Shown: positions 8,805-17,879 of the stretch, in pieces
How positions within the stretch are numbered: position 1 is the stretch's first letter
Layout: every line of letters begins with the position of its first letter
From: an uncultured Lachnotalea sp.
GTDB taxonomy: Bacteria > Bacillota > Clostridia > Lachnospirales > Lachnospiraceae
Direction of reading: 5' to 3'
DNA length: 54,269 nt
Assembly: GCA_947066815.1 (NCBI GenBank)
Contig: CAMSZT010000020.1
Coordinates: 1-54,269, forward strand
The notes under the pieces: model-generated
Database searches by the model: none
The model's input: only the letters and a program-made list of their open reading frames with translations
Told to the model about the DNA's origin: nothing
Translations under genes and position numbers: made by a program

Positions 8805-9542
8805 TCACATCGCCATTCCGCCGTCCACGGAAAGCACCTGTCCGGTAATGTATCCGGCCCGCTCCGACGCCAGGAAGGCCACCGCCTCCGCCACGTCCTC
8901 CGGCCGGCCAAAACGCCCGAAGGGAATCTGGGCGCAGGCCTGCTCCTTCACCTTGTCAGGGAGCACCTGGGTCATCTCCGTGTCGATAAAACCGGGAGCC
9001 ACCGCATTGACCGTGATGCTCCGGGACGCAAGCTCCCTGGCCGCCGATTTGGTCAGGCCGATGATGCCCGCCTTGGAGGCTGAATAATTGGCCTGCCCGG
9101 CGTTGCCCATGACCCCCGACACGGAGGAAATGCTGATGATGCGCCCGCTCCGCTGCTTTAACATCTGCCTCGACACGTGGCGGATACAGTTGAAGGCTCC
9201 CTTCAGGTTGATACCGACGACCCGGTCAAAGTCCTCCTCCGTCATCTTCATGAGGAGTCCGTCCCTGGTGATCCCCGCATTGTTGACGAGAATGTCGACC
9301 CGCCCGTATTTCCCGATGACCTCCTTGAAAAATTCTTCCGCAGCCGCAAAGTCCGACACGTCGCACCCCATGGCCTCTGCCTTTCCCCCGGCCGCCTCGA
9401 TCTCCGAGACCACCGCGCAGGCCCGCTCCCTGGAACCGTTATAATTGACGACGACCGTGGCCCCGTCTGCCGCAAGGGCCAGGGCGATGGCCCTGCCGAT
9501 GCCTCTGGACGCCCCCGTCACCACTGCAATCTTTTCATTCAT
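8805..9542 (-). CDS. fabG: 3-oxoacyl-ACP reductase
   Basis: NADPH-dependent reduction of 3-oxoacyl-ACP. Short-chain dehydrogenase of 245 residues with the cofactor loop [12 protein letters not shown], the catalytic Ser in ISISSVSG and YSASKAG, and the family C-terminus [15 protein letters not shown]. It overlaps the fabD stop by 4 bases (ATGA type), suggesting translational coupling. Confidence 0.97.
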   Translation of the reverse strand: MNEKIAVVTGASRGIGRAIALALAADGATVVVNYNGSRERACAVVSEIEAAGGKAEAMGCDVSDFAAAEEFFKEVIGKYGRVDILVNNAGITRDGLLMKMTEEDFDRVVGINLKGAFNCIRHVSRQMLKQRSGRIISISSVSGVMGNAGQANYSASKAGIIGLTKSAARELASRSITVNAVAPGFIDTEMTQVLPDKVKEQACAQIPFGRFGRPEDVAEAVAFLASERAGYITGQVLSVDGGMAM

Positions 9543-10498
9543 ATACTTTCTCCATTTTCCGGCTTAGAAAGTCTCTCCAGCTTCCCAAGGTCCTCCCAGG
9601 TTTCCACGTTGACGAGGACTGCGCCCTTGACGATTTTTTTCACGAAGGAGGTCAGGGTCTTTCCCGGCCCGATCTCCACAAAGGTGTCCACGCCGTCCGC
9701 CGCCATGGCCTCCACGCTCTGCTGCCATTTCACCGGCGAAGAAACCTGCTCTCTCAAATACTCCTTGATGGGCCCCGTCTCCCGCACATACCCGGCGGTC
9801 ACATTGGTCACGTAGGGAATCCGCGGATCCGAAAGCCGCACCGGCGCAAGCTGCCCGGAAAGCTTATCCCCCGCCCCCTTTAAGAGGGGGGAATGGAAGG
9901 GGCCGCTCACGTTGAGGGGAAGCACCCGCCTCGCCCCTGCCGCCCTGAGGGCCATCGACGCCTCCGACACTGCCTCCTTCCGCCCGGAAATTACCAGCTG
10001 CCCGGGGCAGTTGTAATTGGCGATCCACACTTCCGGGATGGAGGCTATCACCCTGGAGACGTCCTCCGCCTTCATGGAAAGGACTGCCGCCATGGCTCCC
10101 TCGCCCGCCGGAACTGCCTCCTCCATGAAAATTCCCCGCTTCCTCACCAGGACAACGGCGTCCATGGGTTCCATGGCCCCCGCCGCCGCCAGGGCGCAGT
10201 ATTCCCCGAGGCTTAAGCCCGCCGCCACGTCCGGCTCCGGGATGGGATGCCCCGCCTCCCGCCTGCGGTCAATCTCCGCCATCATGGCCAGGCTGGTGGT
10301 CACCATGGCCGCCTGGGTGAATTCCGTCTGGTTGAGTCTCTCATTCTCCTCAAAGCAGAGCTCCCGCATATCCAGCCCTAAAAGCCCGCCGGCCTGGTCA
10401 AAGACCCGCCGGGACGCCTCGCTGTTCTCATAAAAATCCTTTCCCATGCCGGGCTTTTGTGCCCCCTGGCCGGGAAACAAGTATGCTATTTTACCCAT
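9539..10498 (-). CDS. fabD: malonyl-CoA:ACP transacylase
   Basis: Loads malonyl groups from CoA onto ACP. Starts [19 protein letters not shown]; the nucleophile is Ser96 in GLSLGEY and the catalytic His lies in SGPFHSPLL. 319 residues, normal. It overlaps fabK by 13 bases and fabG by 4. Confidence 0.97.
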   Translation of the reverse strand: MGKIAYLFPGQGAQKPGMGKDFYENSEASRRVFDQAGGLLGLDMRELCFEENERLNQTEFTQAAMVTTSLAMMAEIDRRREAGHPIPEPDVAAGLSLGEYCALAAAGAMEPMDAVVLVRKRGIFMEEAVPAGEGAMAAVLSMKAEDVSRVIASIPEVWIANYNCPGQLVISGRKEAVSEASMALRAAGARRVLPLNVSGPFHSPLLKGAGDKLSGQLAPVRLSDPRIPYVTNVTAGYVRETGPIKEYLREQVSSPVKWQQSVEAMAADGVDTFVEIGPGKTLTSFVKKIVKGAVLVNVETWEDLGKLERLSKPENGESI

Positions 10499-11427
10499 GA
10501 GCTGCGCTCCTTAACTATCCCAATGGTCTCCGCCATCAGTTCGTCGATGATCTCCTTACAGGACTGTTCCTTCTTGATCAGCCCCGCAATCTGTCCCGCC
10601 ATGACGCTGCCCCGGTCGGCGTCCCCCTCCATGACGGCCTTCCTGAGGCCCCCGATGGTCAGGTTCTCCAGCTCTTCGAAGGAAGCGCCCTCCTTCTCCA
10701 GCCGCAGATATTCCCGGGTGGTCTTGTTGCGCAGGGTCCGCACCGGGTGTCCCGTGCTCCTGCCCGTCACCACGCTGTCAATGTCCTTGGCCGAGAGGAT
10801 TTTCTTCTTATAATTTTCATGGACAATGGACTCATTGGCCACCACGAACCGGGTTCCGATCTGGACCGCCTCGGCCCCCAGCATGAACATGGCCGCCACG
10901 CCTCTCCCGTCCCCTGCGCCCCCTGCGCCGATGACGGGAATCTCCACCGCATCCGCCACCTGGGGCAGGAGCGCCATGGTGGTGAGTTCCCCGATGTGGC
11001 CGCCGGACTCACAACCCTCCGCCACCACGGCGTCCACGCCGCTCCGCTCCATCCGCTTTGCAAGGGCCACCGAAGCCACCACGGGAATCACCTTGATTCC
11101 GGCCTCCTTCCACATGGGCAGGAACTTCTCCGGGCTTCCGGCGCCGGTGGTCACCACCTTCACGCCCTCCTCCACGACGACCTTCGCCACCTCTTCGGCA
11201 TAGGGGCTTAAGAGCATGATGTTGACACCAAAGGGCTTCTCTGTCATTTCCTTTGCCTTCCTGATCTCCGAACGGACCCAGTCCGCCGGGGCATTGGCCG
11301 CCCCGATGAGGCCCAGCCCGCCGGCCTTTGACACCGCCGCCGCCAGGTTATGCTCCGCCACCCAGGCCATGCCGCCCTGGATGATGGGATACTCGATACC
11401 AAGACATTCCGTCACCCTGGTCTTCAT
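10486..11427 (-). CDS. fabK: enoyl-ACP reductase, FabK type
   Basis: FMN-dependent, triclosan-insensitive enoyl-ACP reductase that completes each elongation cycle. TIM-barrel with [30 protein letters not shown] around the flavin, and [14 protein letters not shown]. The closest relative in the window is the nitronate monooxygenase-like gene at 2.1 kb; this one sits between acpP and fabD, the standard place for fabK. It overlaps acpP by 4 bases and fabD by 13. Confidence 0.94.
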   Translation of the reverse strand: MKTRVTECLGIEYPIIQGGMAWVAEHNLAAAVSKAGGLGLIGAANAPADWVRSEIRKAKEMTEKPFGVNIMLLSPYAEEVAKVVVEEGVKVVTTGAGSPEKFLPMWKEAGIKVIPVVASVALAKRMERSGVDAVVAEGCESGGHIGELTTMALLPQVADAVEIPVIGAGGAGDGRGVAAMFMLGAEAVQIGTRFVVANESIVHENYKKKILSAKDIDSVVTGRSTGHPVRTLRNKTTREYLRLEKEGASFEELENLTIGGLRKAVMEGDADRGSVMAGQIAGLIKKEQSCKEIIDELMAETIGIVKERSSWVK

Positions 11428-11657
11428 GCTTCCGCACCCTTTCCTTTTAAATAATCCATCACTGCTCCCACCGTCGTCAGTTCCTCCAGATCCTCCGCCG
11501 GGATCTCCACGTCATACTCTTCCTCCAGCGCCATCACCAGCTCAAACAGGTCCAGGGAGTCCGCTCCCAGATCATCCTTAAAAGAACTGGCCTCCGTGAC
11601 GTTCTCCGCATCCACATTCAACTGCTCCGCGATCATTTCCTTCATCTTCTCCAACAT
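11424..11657 (-). CDS. acpP: acyl carrier protein
   Basis: Carries the growing acyl chain on phosphopantetheine attached to Ser34 in [12 protein letters not shown]. The start at 11657 gives the usual 77 residues and has AAGGAG 9 bases upstream; an upstream in-frame ATG at 11684 would place that ribosome site inside the gene. Strongly acidic, as in the family. 132 bases separate it from fabH; I see no convincing separate promoter there. Confidence 0.95.
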   Translation of the reverse strand: MLEKMKEMIAEQLNVDAENVTEASSFKDDLGADSLDLFELVMALEEEYDVEIPAEDLEELTTVGAVMDYLKGKGAEA

Positions 11658-11789
11658 GGCTTTAATCTCCTTCATAATTTTCATTTTAATTAAGTGTAGA
11701 TAGTTTCCTTATATAAGCAACGGTAAGGTTCACCGTCTGCTGCCGTCTTGTTCGCCCCGCTTGAGGCAGGCCGCCTGGCCGCCCGATGG

Positions 11790-12842
11790 TCACCACACCA
11801 GGTACGTGGCCCCCCAGGTGAGGCCCGCCCCAAAACCGGCCAGGGCCAGCTTATCTCCCCTCCCCAGTCTCCCCTCCCGGTTTAGCTCGTCTAAGAGGAT
11901 GGGAATGCTGGCGCCGGAGGTGTTTCCGTAATGCTCCAGATTCATGGGGAATTTGGAGAGGGGCTGCCTCATCCGCTTCGCCACCGACGCAATGATGCGC
12001 TCGTTGGCCTGGTGGAGTACGAAATACCGGATGTCCTCCGCCGGGACCCCGGCCTTCGCAAGAAGCTCCTCCAGTGCCTCCGGCACCGTCTTCACCGCAA
12101 ACCGGAACACCTCCTGTCCGTTCATGGACAGGTACCCGAAATCCCCGGCGTTCTCTTCCTTAATAAAGGGATTTCTGAGGGGCGCCGCCTGGCAGCGCAA
12201 AACCCCTCCCCGGCCTCCGTCCGCCCTCATGAGAAAGGGTCCCATCCGGCTTTCCCGCTCTCCGGCCGCCGGGCGGTCCACGTTTTCCCTGCCGGCGTCC
12301 TCCGATTTCCGTCCGCCCGCTTCCGGCTCTGCCCCGGATTCCGTCCGCTCAAGGAGAGCCGCCCCGGCGCCGTCCCCGAAGAGGATGCAGGTGCCCCGGT
12401 CACTCCAGTCCACCGTCTTGGAGAGGGTGTCCGCCCCGACCACCAGGGCCGTCCGATATGTCCCCGCCTCCAGATAGACGCTGGCCGTATTCAGGGAGAA
12501 CAGAAACCCCGAACAGGCGGCACTAAGGTCAAAGCAGGCCGCACGCTCCGCCCCCAGGGCCGCCTGCACCTCACAGGCAGTCCCTGGAAACAGGCAGTCC
12601 CCCGTGGAGGTCCCCACCACGATCAGGTCCAGCTCCCCCGGCGAAAGCCCCGCCATCTCCATGGCCCGCCTCGCCGCCCGCACCGCCATGTCCGTGGTGC
12701 CCGTCTCCGTGATCCGGCGGCTCCCGATCCCGGTCCGCTCCCGGATCCAGGCGTCGCTCGTCTCCACCATCTGTTCCAGCGCCGCATTGCTCAGTGCCTT
12801 CTCCGGCACAAAACTTCCCGTTCCTATGATTTTTATCCGCAT
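11790..12842 (-). CDS. fabH: 3-oxoacyl-ACP synthase III
   Basis: Starts fatty-acid synthesis by condensing acyl-CoA with malonyl-ACP. Cys110 in LSAACSGF, His in VLHQANERI and Asn in HYGNTSGASI form the triad. It is 350 residues against about 320-330 because of an insertion of about 25 charged residues (about 170-198, rich in E, G and R) before the MGPFLMRADG segment, probably a surface loop. First gene of the operon, with the promoter and palindrome at 12864-12916 directly upstream. Confidence 0.96.
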   Translation of the reverse strand: MRIKIIGTGSFVPEKALSNAALEQMVETSDAWIRERTGIGSRRITETGTTDMAVRAARRAMEMAGLSPGELDLIVVGTSTGDCLFPGTACEVQAALGAERAACFDLSAACSGFLFSLNTASVYLEAGTYRTALVVGADTLSKTVDWSDRGTCILFGDGAGAALLERTESGAEPEAGGRKSEDAGRENVDRPAAGERESRMGPFLMRADGGRGGVLRCQAAPLRNPFIKEENAGDFGYLSMNGQEVFRFAVKTVPEALEELLAKAGVPAEDIRYFVLHQANERIIASVAKRMRQPLSKFPMNLEHYGNTSGASIPILLDELNREGRLGRGDKLALAGFGAGLTWGATYLVW

Positions 12843-12863
12843 AATATTTTTATGTCCTTATTA

Positions 12864-12876
12864 TTTGAATATCAAA
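12864..12876. promoter_or_regulatory. FabT/MarR-type operator at the fab operon start
   Basis: Perfect palindrome TTTGA-ATA-TCAAA, flanked by A and C. It matches the known FabT box (A.TTTGA...TCAAA.T) of Gram-positive fatty-acid operons. It lies 11 bases downstream of the -10, over the expected transcription start, so binding should repress. No MarR/FabT gene is present in the operon. Confidence 0.75.
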
Positions 12877-12887
12877 CTATTTAGCAC

Positions 12888-12916
12888 AGTATACGGGATT
12901 CTGCGCCCTTTGTCAA
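12888..12916 (-). promoter_or_regulatory. promoter of the fab-acc operon
   Basis: Minus strand TTGACA (12916-12911), exactly 17 bases, then TATACT (12893-12888). Start expected near 12881, about 38 bases before the fabH ATG. Confidence 0.85.
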
Positions 12917-13002
12917 GAGGAAATTTGCAGAACCCCGGAAAAATTTCACCTCCGAATTTTTTTAGGATTTGTTTCAGGAGCCTCCCTGTGGGCGATGGCA
13001 GT

Positions 13003-13605
13003 ATGACGGCTTACATTCGCATCGGAAACGAGAGTGTTCCGGCCAATGCGGCGGTTTCGCGGAGGCTTGTGCTGCGTGGCAGCGGAAAACATTATGACGC
13101 TCTGCCGTCCCGCTATAAAATAGAAAACATTCCCGTCTGTTCTGCACAAGGTGGTTTGGACTGGATAAGGCATCCGGTATTATGGACGCAATTGACGATA
13201 AGGAATTTGAGGGCAGCCTGATATCCCTTTTGCAGGACGGAGATGCCTATGGAGCGCAGGGGAAGCGGCTTCCGAAAAATAAAAACTGATTATCACAATG
13301 CCGTCAATTTTAGGCCGGAGTTGGAGCCGAAGTCCAGTTCAACCCCAACATCCTTCTTTGTAACACTTTACAATCTAAATTACCATGTTCCAATTGCGGA
13401 AAAGCCAGCCGAGGATAAGAAAGTAACGTTTGAGAATGACAAAGCAGCGTTTGACGCAGACAAAGTGGCGTTTGACAAGGAAAAAGTAGCGTTTGAACGC
13501 CGCCTTTCTGAAATAACAGCAAACACTCCAACCAAGAACAAGGCAATACACCTTTTCGATGCTTATGGCTATCATTTCCCCAAAAATAAAACAAACAGTA
13601 TATAA
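13003..13605 (+). pseudogene. remnant of an AlbA_2-type (Schlafen-like) ATP-binding putative regulator
   Basis: Three pieces of one family lie in different frames. 13003-13131 encodes TAYIRIGNESVPANA and the RRLVLRGSGKHYDALPSRYK region; about 13153-13290 encodes GLDKASGIMDAIDDKEFEGS in another frame and ends in a stop; 13249-13605 encodes MERRGSGFRKIKTDYHNAVN to the C-terminus. The order is that of intact proteins, so these are deletions and frameshifts in one gene, with the N-terminal AlbA_2 domain missing. The last piece has a repeated FD-x-K/D-K-x-A heptad-like stretch and ends inside the gntR promoter region. Family assignment is from memory of conserved motifs. Confidence 0.75.
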
Positions 13606-13640
13606 CACTTGACAACAGTTTCGAACTGTTATATACTGTT
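13594..13640. promoter_or_regulatory. gntR promoter with nested operator palindromes
   Basis: TTGACA (13609-13614), 17 bases, TATACT (13632-13637). Two inverted repeats overlap it: AACAGTATATAAC (13594-13606) with GTTATATACTGTT (13628-13640), and AACAGTT-TCG-AACTGTT (13614-13630) between -35 and -10. Probably the autoregulatory site of the adjacent GntR repressor. Confidence 0.8.
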
Positions 13641-13665
13641 ATCAGTCAAGGGAGGGCCCCCAACC

Positions 13666-14037
13666 ATGAAAATAATCATCAACACCACCTTAATGGTCCC
13701 CATCTATGAGCAGATCACAGACCAGATCAAGACGCTCATACGAAACGGGGAGCTAAAGGAAAATGACAATCTTCCGTCTGTCCGCACGCTGTCAAAGGAA
13801 TTGAAGATCAGTGCCTTAACCGTCAAAAAAGCATATGACAATCTGGAAAGTGAAGGCTTTACCATAACCGTGCATGGAAAAGGAACCTATGTGGCGGCCA
13901 CAAACGCAGAGCTTTTGCTGGAAGAGCAAAAAAAGGAGCTGGAAGCTGATCTGGAACAGGCGATCCAAAAAGGCAGGCGCTGCGGGATCAGTGACGAAGA
14001 TATCAGAAGCTTATTTGAGTTGATCTTGGAGGGATAA
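13666..14037 (+). CDS. GntR-family (YtrA-type) transcriptional regulator
   Basis: Small winged-helix repressor without a large effector domain, as in the YtrA subgroup that sits with ABC transporters. The wHTH covers residues about 10-75 (VPIYEQITDQIKTLI, LPSVRTLSKELKIS, TVKKAYDNLESEGF), followed by a short helical tail of about 40 residues. ATG at 13666 follows AAGGGAGGG; an earlier in-frame start lies within the promoter. It precedes the ABC ATPase by 5 bases and most likely represses its own operon through the palindromes at 13594-13640. Confidence 0.92.
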   Translation: MKIIINTTLMVPIYEQITDQIKTLIRNGELKENDNLPSVRTLSKELKISALTVKKAYDNLESEGFTITVHGKGTYVAATNAELLLEEQKKELEADLEQAIQKGRRCGISDEDIRSLFELILEG

Positions 14038-14042
14038 CGGCT

Positions 14043-14891
14043 ATGCTGAAAATCGAACATCTGAAAAAGCATTATGACAATTTCTCGCTGGATTGTTCCC
14101 TGGAGGTGCGGCCCGGCTGCGTAACCGGGCTGATCGGACAAAACGGCGCCGGAAAAAGCACCAGCTTTAAGGCGGTGCTGGGACTCATCTCCTCCGACAG
14201 CGGAAGCATCACGATACTCGGGAAGGATCTGCGGGAGTTCACGCCAAAGGACAGGGAGAATCTAGGCGTTGTCCTTTCCGATTCCGGTTTCAGCGGGTAT
14301 CTGACCGTCAAGGACATCATCCCTATTTTGAAAAATTTGTATAAGAATTTTGACGCTTCCTTTTTTGCAGAACAGCTGCGCAGATTTAGGCTTCCGCCGG
14401 ACAAGAAGATCAAGGACTTTTCCACCGGCATGAAAGCCAAGCTCAAGATCCTCGTCGCCGTCTCGCACCATGCGAAGCTGTTGATTTTAGACGAGCCGAC
14501 CGCAGGCCTGGACGTCATCGCCAGGGATGAGCTGCTGGAGCTTTTGCGGGAGTTCATGGAACAGGACGAAGAGCGTTCCATCCTCATCAGCTCCCACATT
14601 TCCAGCGATCTGGAATCCCTGTGTGACGATATCTACATGATCCATGACGGAAGCATGATCTTACACGAAGACACCGACGTTTTACTGAGCGATTACGCTC
14701 TGCTGAAAGTCGACGAAGACCAGTTTGCAAAACTGGATAAACAGTTCGTCCTGCGCTCAAAGAAAGAGAGCTATGGATATCGCTGCCTGACGGACCAGAA
14801 ACAGTATTATATGGAAAACTATCCGAAAATTGTAATCGAAAGAGGAACCATAGACGAAGTAATCACGATGATGATAAGGGGGCAGAAATGA
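14043..14891 (+). CDS. ABC transporter ATP-binding protein
   Basis: ATPase subunit paired with the permease that follows. Walker A GQNGAGKST at residues about 32-40, signature FSTGMKAKLKI, Walker B LLILDEPTAGLD and the switch His in LISSHIS are present. The 282-residue length and the C-terminal extension match exporters of the YtrB/BcrA group that are controlled by YtrA-like repressors. It overlaps the permease by 4 bases. Substrate unknown; antimicrobial peptide export or envelope stress resistance is the usual role for such cassettes. Confidence 0.93.
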   Translation: MLKIEHLKKHYDNFSLDCSLEVRPGCVTGLIGQNGAGKSTSFKAVLGLISSDSGSITILGKDLREFTPKDRENLGVVLSDSGFSGYLTVKDIIPILKNLYKNFDASFFAEQLRRFRLPPDKKIKDFSTGMKAKLKILVAVSHHAKLLILDEPTAGLDVIARDELLELLREFMEQDEERSILISSHISSDLESLCDDIYMIHDGSMILHEDTDVLLSDYALLKVDEDQFAKLDKQFVLRSKKESYGYRCLTDQKQYYMENYPKIVIERGTIDEVITMMIRGQK

Positions 14892-15544
14892 TGAAGGGTT
14901 TATTGATCAAGGATTTCAAGTTGATGAAAGGGCAGAAAAATTTCTTCTTTTTGGTCGTACTCGTATCCATCGGCATGCCGGCCTTTTCCGGGGACGCCAC
15001 TTTCATGCTGGGTTTTCTGCCCTTTGTGCTGTCGATGTTTACCTTGAGCACCATCAGCTATGACGAATTTGACAACGGCAATGCATTCCTGTTCACCCTG
15101 CCCGTCAGCCGCACGGGCTATGCCGTTGAAAAATATATCCTCGCCCTCCTGCTCGGCGGCGGCGCATGGGTCTTTGCAACGCTTTTAGCCGTTGCCTTTG
15201 CGGTGATCAAAGGGACCGCCAACATTTCGGAAATCCTCATGGCCGCCGTACTGATCCTGCCCGCGCTGATCGTGATCCAGGCATTGATGATTCCCTTCCA
15301 GCTTAAATTCGGTAGTGAGAAGGGACGGCTCGCCCTGATTGGGGCCTTTGGGCTTCTGGCCGTGATCGGTGTCGTCGCCGTAAAGGCGGCCGAAATTCTG
15401 GGAATCGATCTGTGGGAACTCATCGGCAATCTGCCCGCAATGGGCATGGGCGTCATGATCACCCTCCTGCTCCTCGCCGCAATCCTGGTCCTGCTCACAT
15501 CCATGAAGATCAGTTGTTCCATTATGAAGGGCAAAGAGTTCTAG
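14888..15544 (+). CDS. ABC-2 type permease
   Basis: 218-residue membrane protein with about six hydrophobic segments (for example near residues 18-32, 35-52, 75-98, 106-124, 142-158, 180-203). It begins MMKGLLIKDFKLMKGQKN, typical of ABC-2 permeases of the ABC2_membrane_5 kind found beside YtrB/Pmt-like ATPases. It ends the GntR-ATPase-permease operon and is followed by a long hairpin. Confidence 0.9.
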   Translation: MMKGLLIKDFKLMKGQKNFFFLVVLVSIGMPAFSGDATFMLGFLPFVLSMFTLSTISYDEFDNGNAFLFTLPVSRTGYAVEKYILALLLGGGAWVFATLLAVAFAVIKGTANISEILMAAVLILPALIVIQALMIPFQLKFGSEKGRLALIGAFGLLAVIGVVAVKAAEILGIDLWELIGNLPAMGMGVMITLLLLAAILVLLTSMKISCSIMKGKEF

Positions 15545-15572
15545 GGGAACGCTGATTAAATCAGCGTTCCCC
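15544..15572. terminator. 14-bp-stem hairpin between convergent genes
   Basis: GGGGAACGCTGATT (15544-15557) pairs with AATCAGCGTTCCCC (15559-15572). It lies between the permease (plus) and the SDR gene (minus). No U-run follows on either strand, so termination is likely but not proven. Confidence 0.6.
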
Positions 15573-15615
15573 CAATGAAAACCGCAGGGATCGAGTAGAG
15601 AAGATTTATCTCCCC

Positions 15616-16458
15616 CTACACGCCGGAGTATGCCGAAAACCCGGCGTCGATGGGCAGGACCACCCCGGTGACCGCGCTGGCCGCCCGGTCGTCACAGAGG
15701 AAGAACACGCCGCCGAGAAGCTCCTCGCTCTCCACGAACCGGCCCTGCGGCGTGCCGGCCAGAATCTTCTCCGCCCGTGCCGTGGGCGTCCCGTCCTCTT
15801 TAAAGAGCAGCGCCCGGTTCTGATCGGACACCAGAAACCCCGGTGCGATGGCATTGCAGCGGATCCCGCTCCCCGCAAAATAGGTCGCCAGCCACTTCGT
15901 AAAATTAGAGACCGCCGCCTTGGCTCCGGAGTAGGCCGGAATCTTCGTCAGGGGAATGTACGCATTCATGGACGAGATATTCAGAATGCAGCCGGAGCCC
16001 TTCGCCGCCATATCCTGCGCAAAAACCTGCGTGGGAAGCAGGGTTCCCTGGAAATTCAGCCGGAACACCGCATCCACCCCCTCCGTTTCCAGGTCGAAAA
16101 AAGTCTTCTGTCCCACAGACGCCTCGTGATGGTACTCATTGTCCGTGGTCGCCCTCGGATGATTGCCGCCCGCACCGTTGACCAGAATGTCACAGGGGCC
16201 GAGATCCTTTAACACCTGCCGGTGCACCTCCTCCAGGGCCGCTTTATCCAGCACGTCGGCCTGGTAGGCCCTGCACACATATCCTTCCGCCTCACATTCC
16301 GCTTCCAGCTTCTTTATGTTCCCTTCACTCCTGTTTAAAGCCGCCACCTTGGCTCCCGCCTGGGCAAAGGCCCTCGCCATGGTCCCGCAGAGCACTCCGC
16401 CGGCCCCGGTCACCACCACCACTTTTCCTGAAAAATCAACATTCAACGGTAACTTCAT
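15616..16458 (-). CDS. SDR-family D-mannonate oxidoreductase (fructuronate reductase-like)
   Basis: Short-chain dehydrogenase, 280 residues, with cofactor loop TGAGGVLCGTMA, NGAGGNHP, ISSMNAY and the catalytic YSGAKAA. Together with uxuA and uxaC upstream it should interconvert D-fructuronate and D-mannonate, replacing the unrelated long-chain UxuB; this matches SDR enzymes in Gram-positive hexuronate operons. The ATG at 16458 has AAAGGAG 8 bases upstream and overlaps the end of uxaC by 23 bases. 2-deoxy-gluconate type dehydrogenase is the alternative. Confidence 0.85.
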   Translation of the reverse strand: MKLPLNVDFSGKVVVVTGAGGVLCGTMARAFAQAGAKVAALNRSEGNIKKLEAECEAEGYVCRAYQADVLDKAALEEVHRQVLKDLGPCDILVNGAGGNHPRATTDNEYHHEASVGQKTFFDLETEGVDAVFRLNFQGTLLPTQVFAQDMAAKGSGCILNISSMNAYIPLTKIPAYSGAKAAVSNFTKWLATYFAGSGIRCNAIAPGFLVSDQNRALLFKEDGTPTARAEKILAGTPQGRFVESEELLGGVFFLCDDRAASAVTGVVLPIDAGFSAYSGV

Positions 16459-17878
16459 TCCCTGACTCCTTTCCTGAGATCCCAAATCCAAAAAACCGGT
16501 CCGTATTGTAAAAGCAGATGTCCTCCACCAGTTCCCTGAGCTGCTTCTCATCCGCCGGGTACTGCCCGCTCTTCACCCATTCGCCCACAAGCTCGCAGAG
16601 GATCCGCCGGAAATACTCATGCCTCGTATAGCTTAGGAAGGAACGGGAGTCCGTCAGCATGCCGACAAAGCAGCCGAGCATCCCGCAGTTTGCAAGCTCC
16701 GTGAGCTGGCTCCTCATACCGCTCCGGTTGTCGTTGAACCACCAGCCGCTCCCCTGCTGCACCCTCCCGGCCAGGCCGCCGCCCTGGAAGCACCCGGCAA
16801 TGGTGACCAGCGCCGTGTTGTCCCCCGGGTTCAGCGAATACAAAATCACCTTGGGCAGCCCCCCGTTTTCCGCAAAGGCATTCAGGAGGGGGGCCACGTT
16901 CTCCACGCCGGACCTGCTGTTGACGGCGTCGTACCCCGTGTCCGGCCCCAGCCTCGCAAACTGCGGCTTGTTGTTATCCCGCAGACATCCGAAATGGATC
17001 TGCATGACCCAGCCAAGCTCCGCACATTTTTTGGCGCAGGCGACGGTCAGAAGCGTCTTGTAGGCGTCCGCCTGGGCCTTCGTCGGGCGCTCCCCCTTCA
17101 TGGCGAGGGCAAAGGCCGCATCGGCAGCCCCCTCGTCCGGCTCCTCAAACATACAGGCGTCCAGCCCGTGGTCGGCGCAGAGGCAGCCGTGGGCGCCGAA
17201 ATATTCGATACGGGAAAGGAGCGCCCTCGCCACGTCCGCCGCAGAGGCGATGGGAAAACCGCACACCCCCGACAGCTTCCGGATATATTCCGCAAAGCCG
17301 GCCTTCTCGATGTTGACTGCCTTGTCGGGCCGGAATGCCGGAAGCACCCGGATCTCCATGGTCTCATCCTCCGCGATCACCTCGTGCCAGTGGAGGTCGT
17401 CGCAGGGATCGTCCGTGGTACAGACAGCCCTCACGTCAAACCTGCGCATGAACTCCCTGGCCGAATACCGGGACAGTTGTTCATTGCAGCGGTCATAGAC
17501 CTCGTCCGCATTCTCCCCGCTCAAAGGCTCCGTGATCCCGAACACCCGCCGCAGCTCCAGATGGCTCCAGTGATACAGAGGATTGCCGATGAGCTTCGGC
17601 AGGACAGCGGCATAGGCACGGAACTTTTCCCGGGGCCCGGCCTCCCCGGTGACAAGCTCCTCCGGCACGCCGCCGAACCGCATCTGACGCCACTTGTAAT
17701 GGTCACCCCCCAGCCAGACCTCCGCCATGTTCTCAAACCTTTTATCCTCCGCAATTTCCTGCGGACTGATGTGGCAGTGATAGTCGATGATCGGCATCTT
17801 TTTTGCCACCTCATGATACAGCCATTTCGCCGTGTCCGTGGACAGAAGAAAATCCTCGTCCATAAATGTGTGTCCCAT
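16436..17878 (-). CDS. uxaC: glucuronate/uronate isomerase
   Basis: Converts D-glucuronate to D-fructuronate and D-galacturonate to D-tagaturonate. About 480 residues. MGHTFMDEDFLLSTDTAKWL then MPIIDYHCHISPQEI, with the metal-binding HCH motif of the amidohydrolase-like fold. The start at 17878 follows the uxuA stop by one base; a long upstream frame lies inside uxuA and is not used. Middle gene of uxuA-uxaC-SDR. Confidence 0.95.
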   Translation of the reverse strand: MGHTFMDEDFLLSTDTAKWLYHEVAKKMPIIDYHCHISPQEIAEDKRFENMAEVWLGGDHYKWRQMRFGGVPEELVTGEAGPREKFRAYAAVLPKLIGNPLYHWSHLELRRVFGITEPLSGENADEVYDRCNEQLSRYSAREFMRRFDVRAVCTTDDPCDDLHWHEVIAEDETMEIRVLPAFRPDKAVNIEKAGFAEYIRKLSGVCGFPIASAADVARALLSRIEYFGAHGCLCADHGLDACMFEEPDEGAADAAFALAMKGERPTKAQADAYKTLLTVACAKKCAELGWVMQIHFGCLRDNNKPQFARLGPDTGYDAVNSRSGVENVAPLLNAFAENGGLPKVILYSLNPGDNTALVTIAGCFQGGGLAGRVQQGSGWWFNDNRSGMRSQLTELANCGMLGCFVGMLTDSRSFLSYTRHEYFRRILCELVGEWVKSGQYPADEKQLRELVEDICFYNTDRFFGFGISGKESGNEVTVEC

Positions 17879-17879
17879 G

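Noticed and set aside
11931-12884. Long open frame opposite fabH (317 codons)
   Set aside because: Shadow of a GC-rich gene; composition and lack of family motifs show that fabH on the other strand is the real gene. The same holds for frames opposite accC, accDA, uxuA, uxaC, the ZIP gene and the dehydrogenase.
13003-13605. Start of 13243 frame as an intact small gene
   Set aside because: Its content (MERRGSGF to the C-terminus) is the tail of a larger family, preceded by other fragments of the same gene in other frames.
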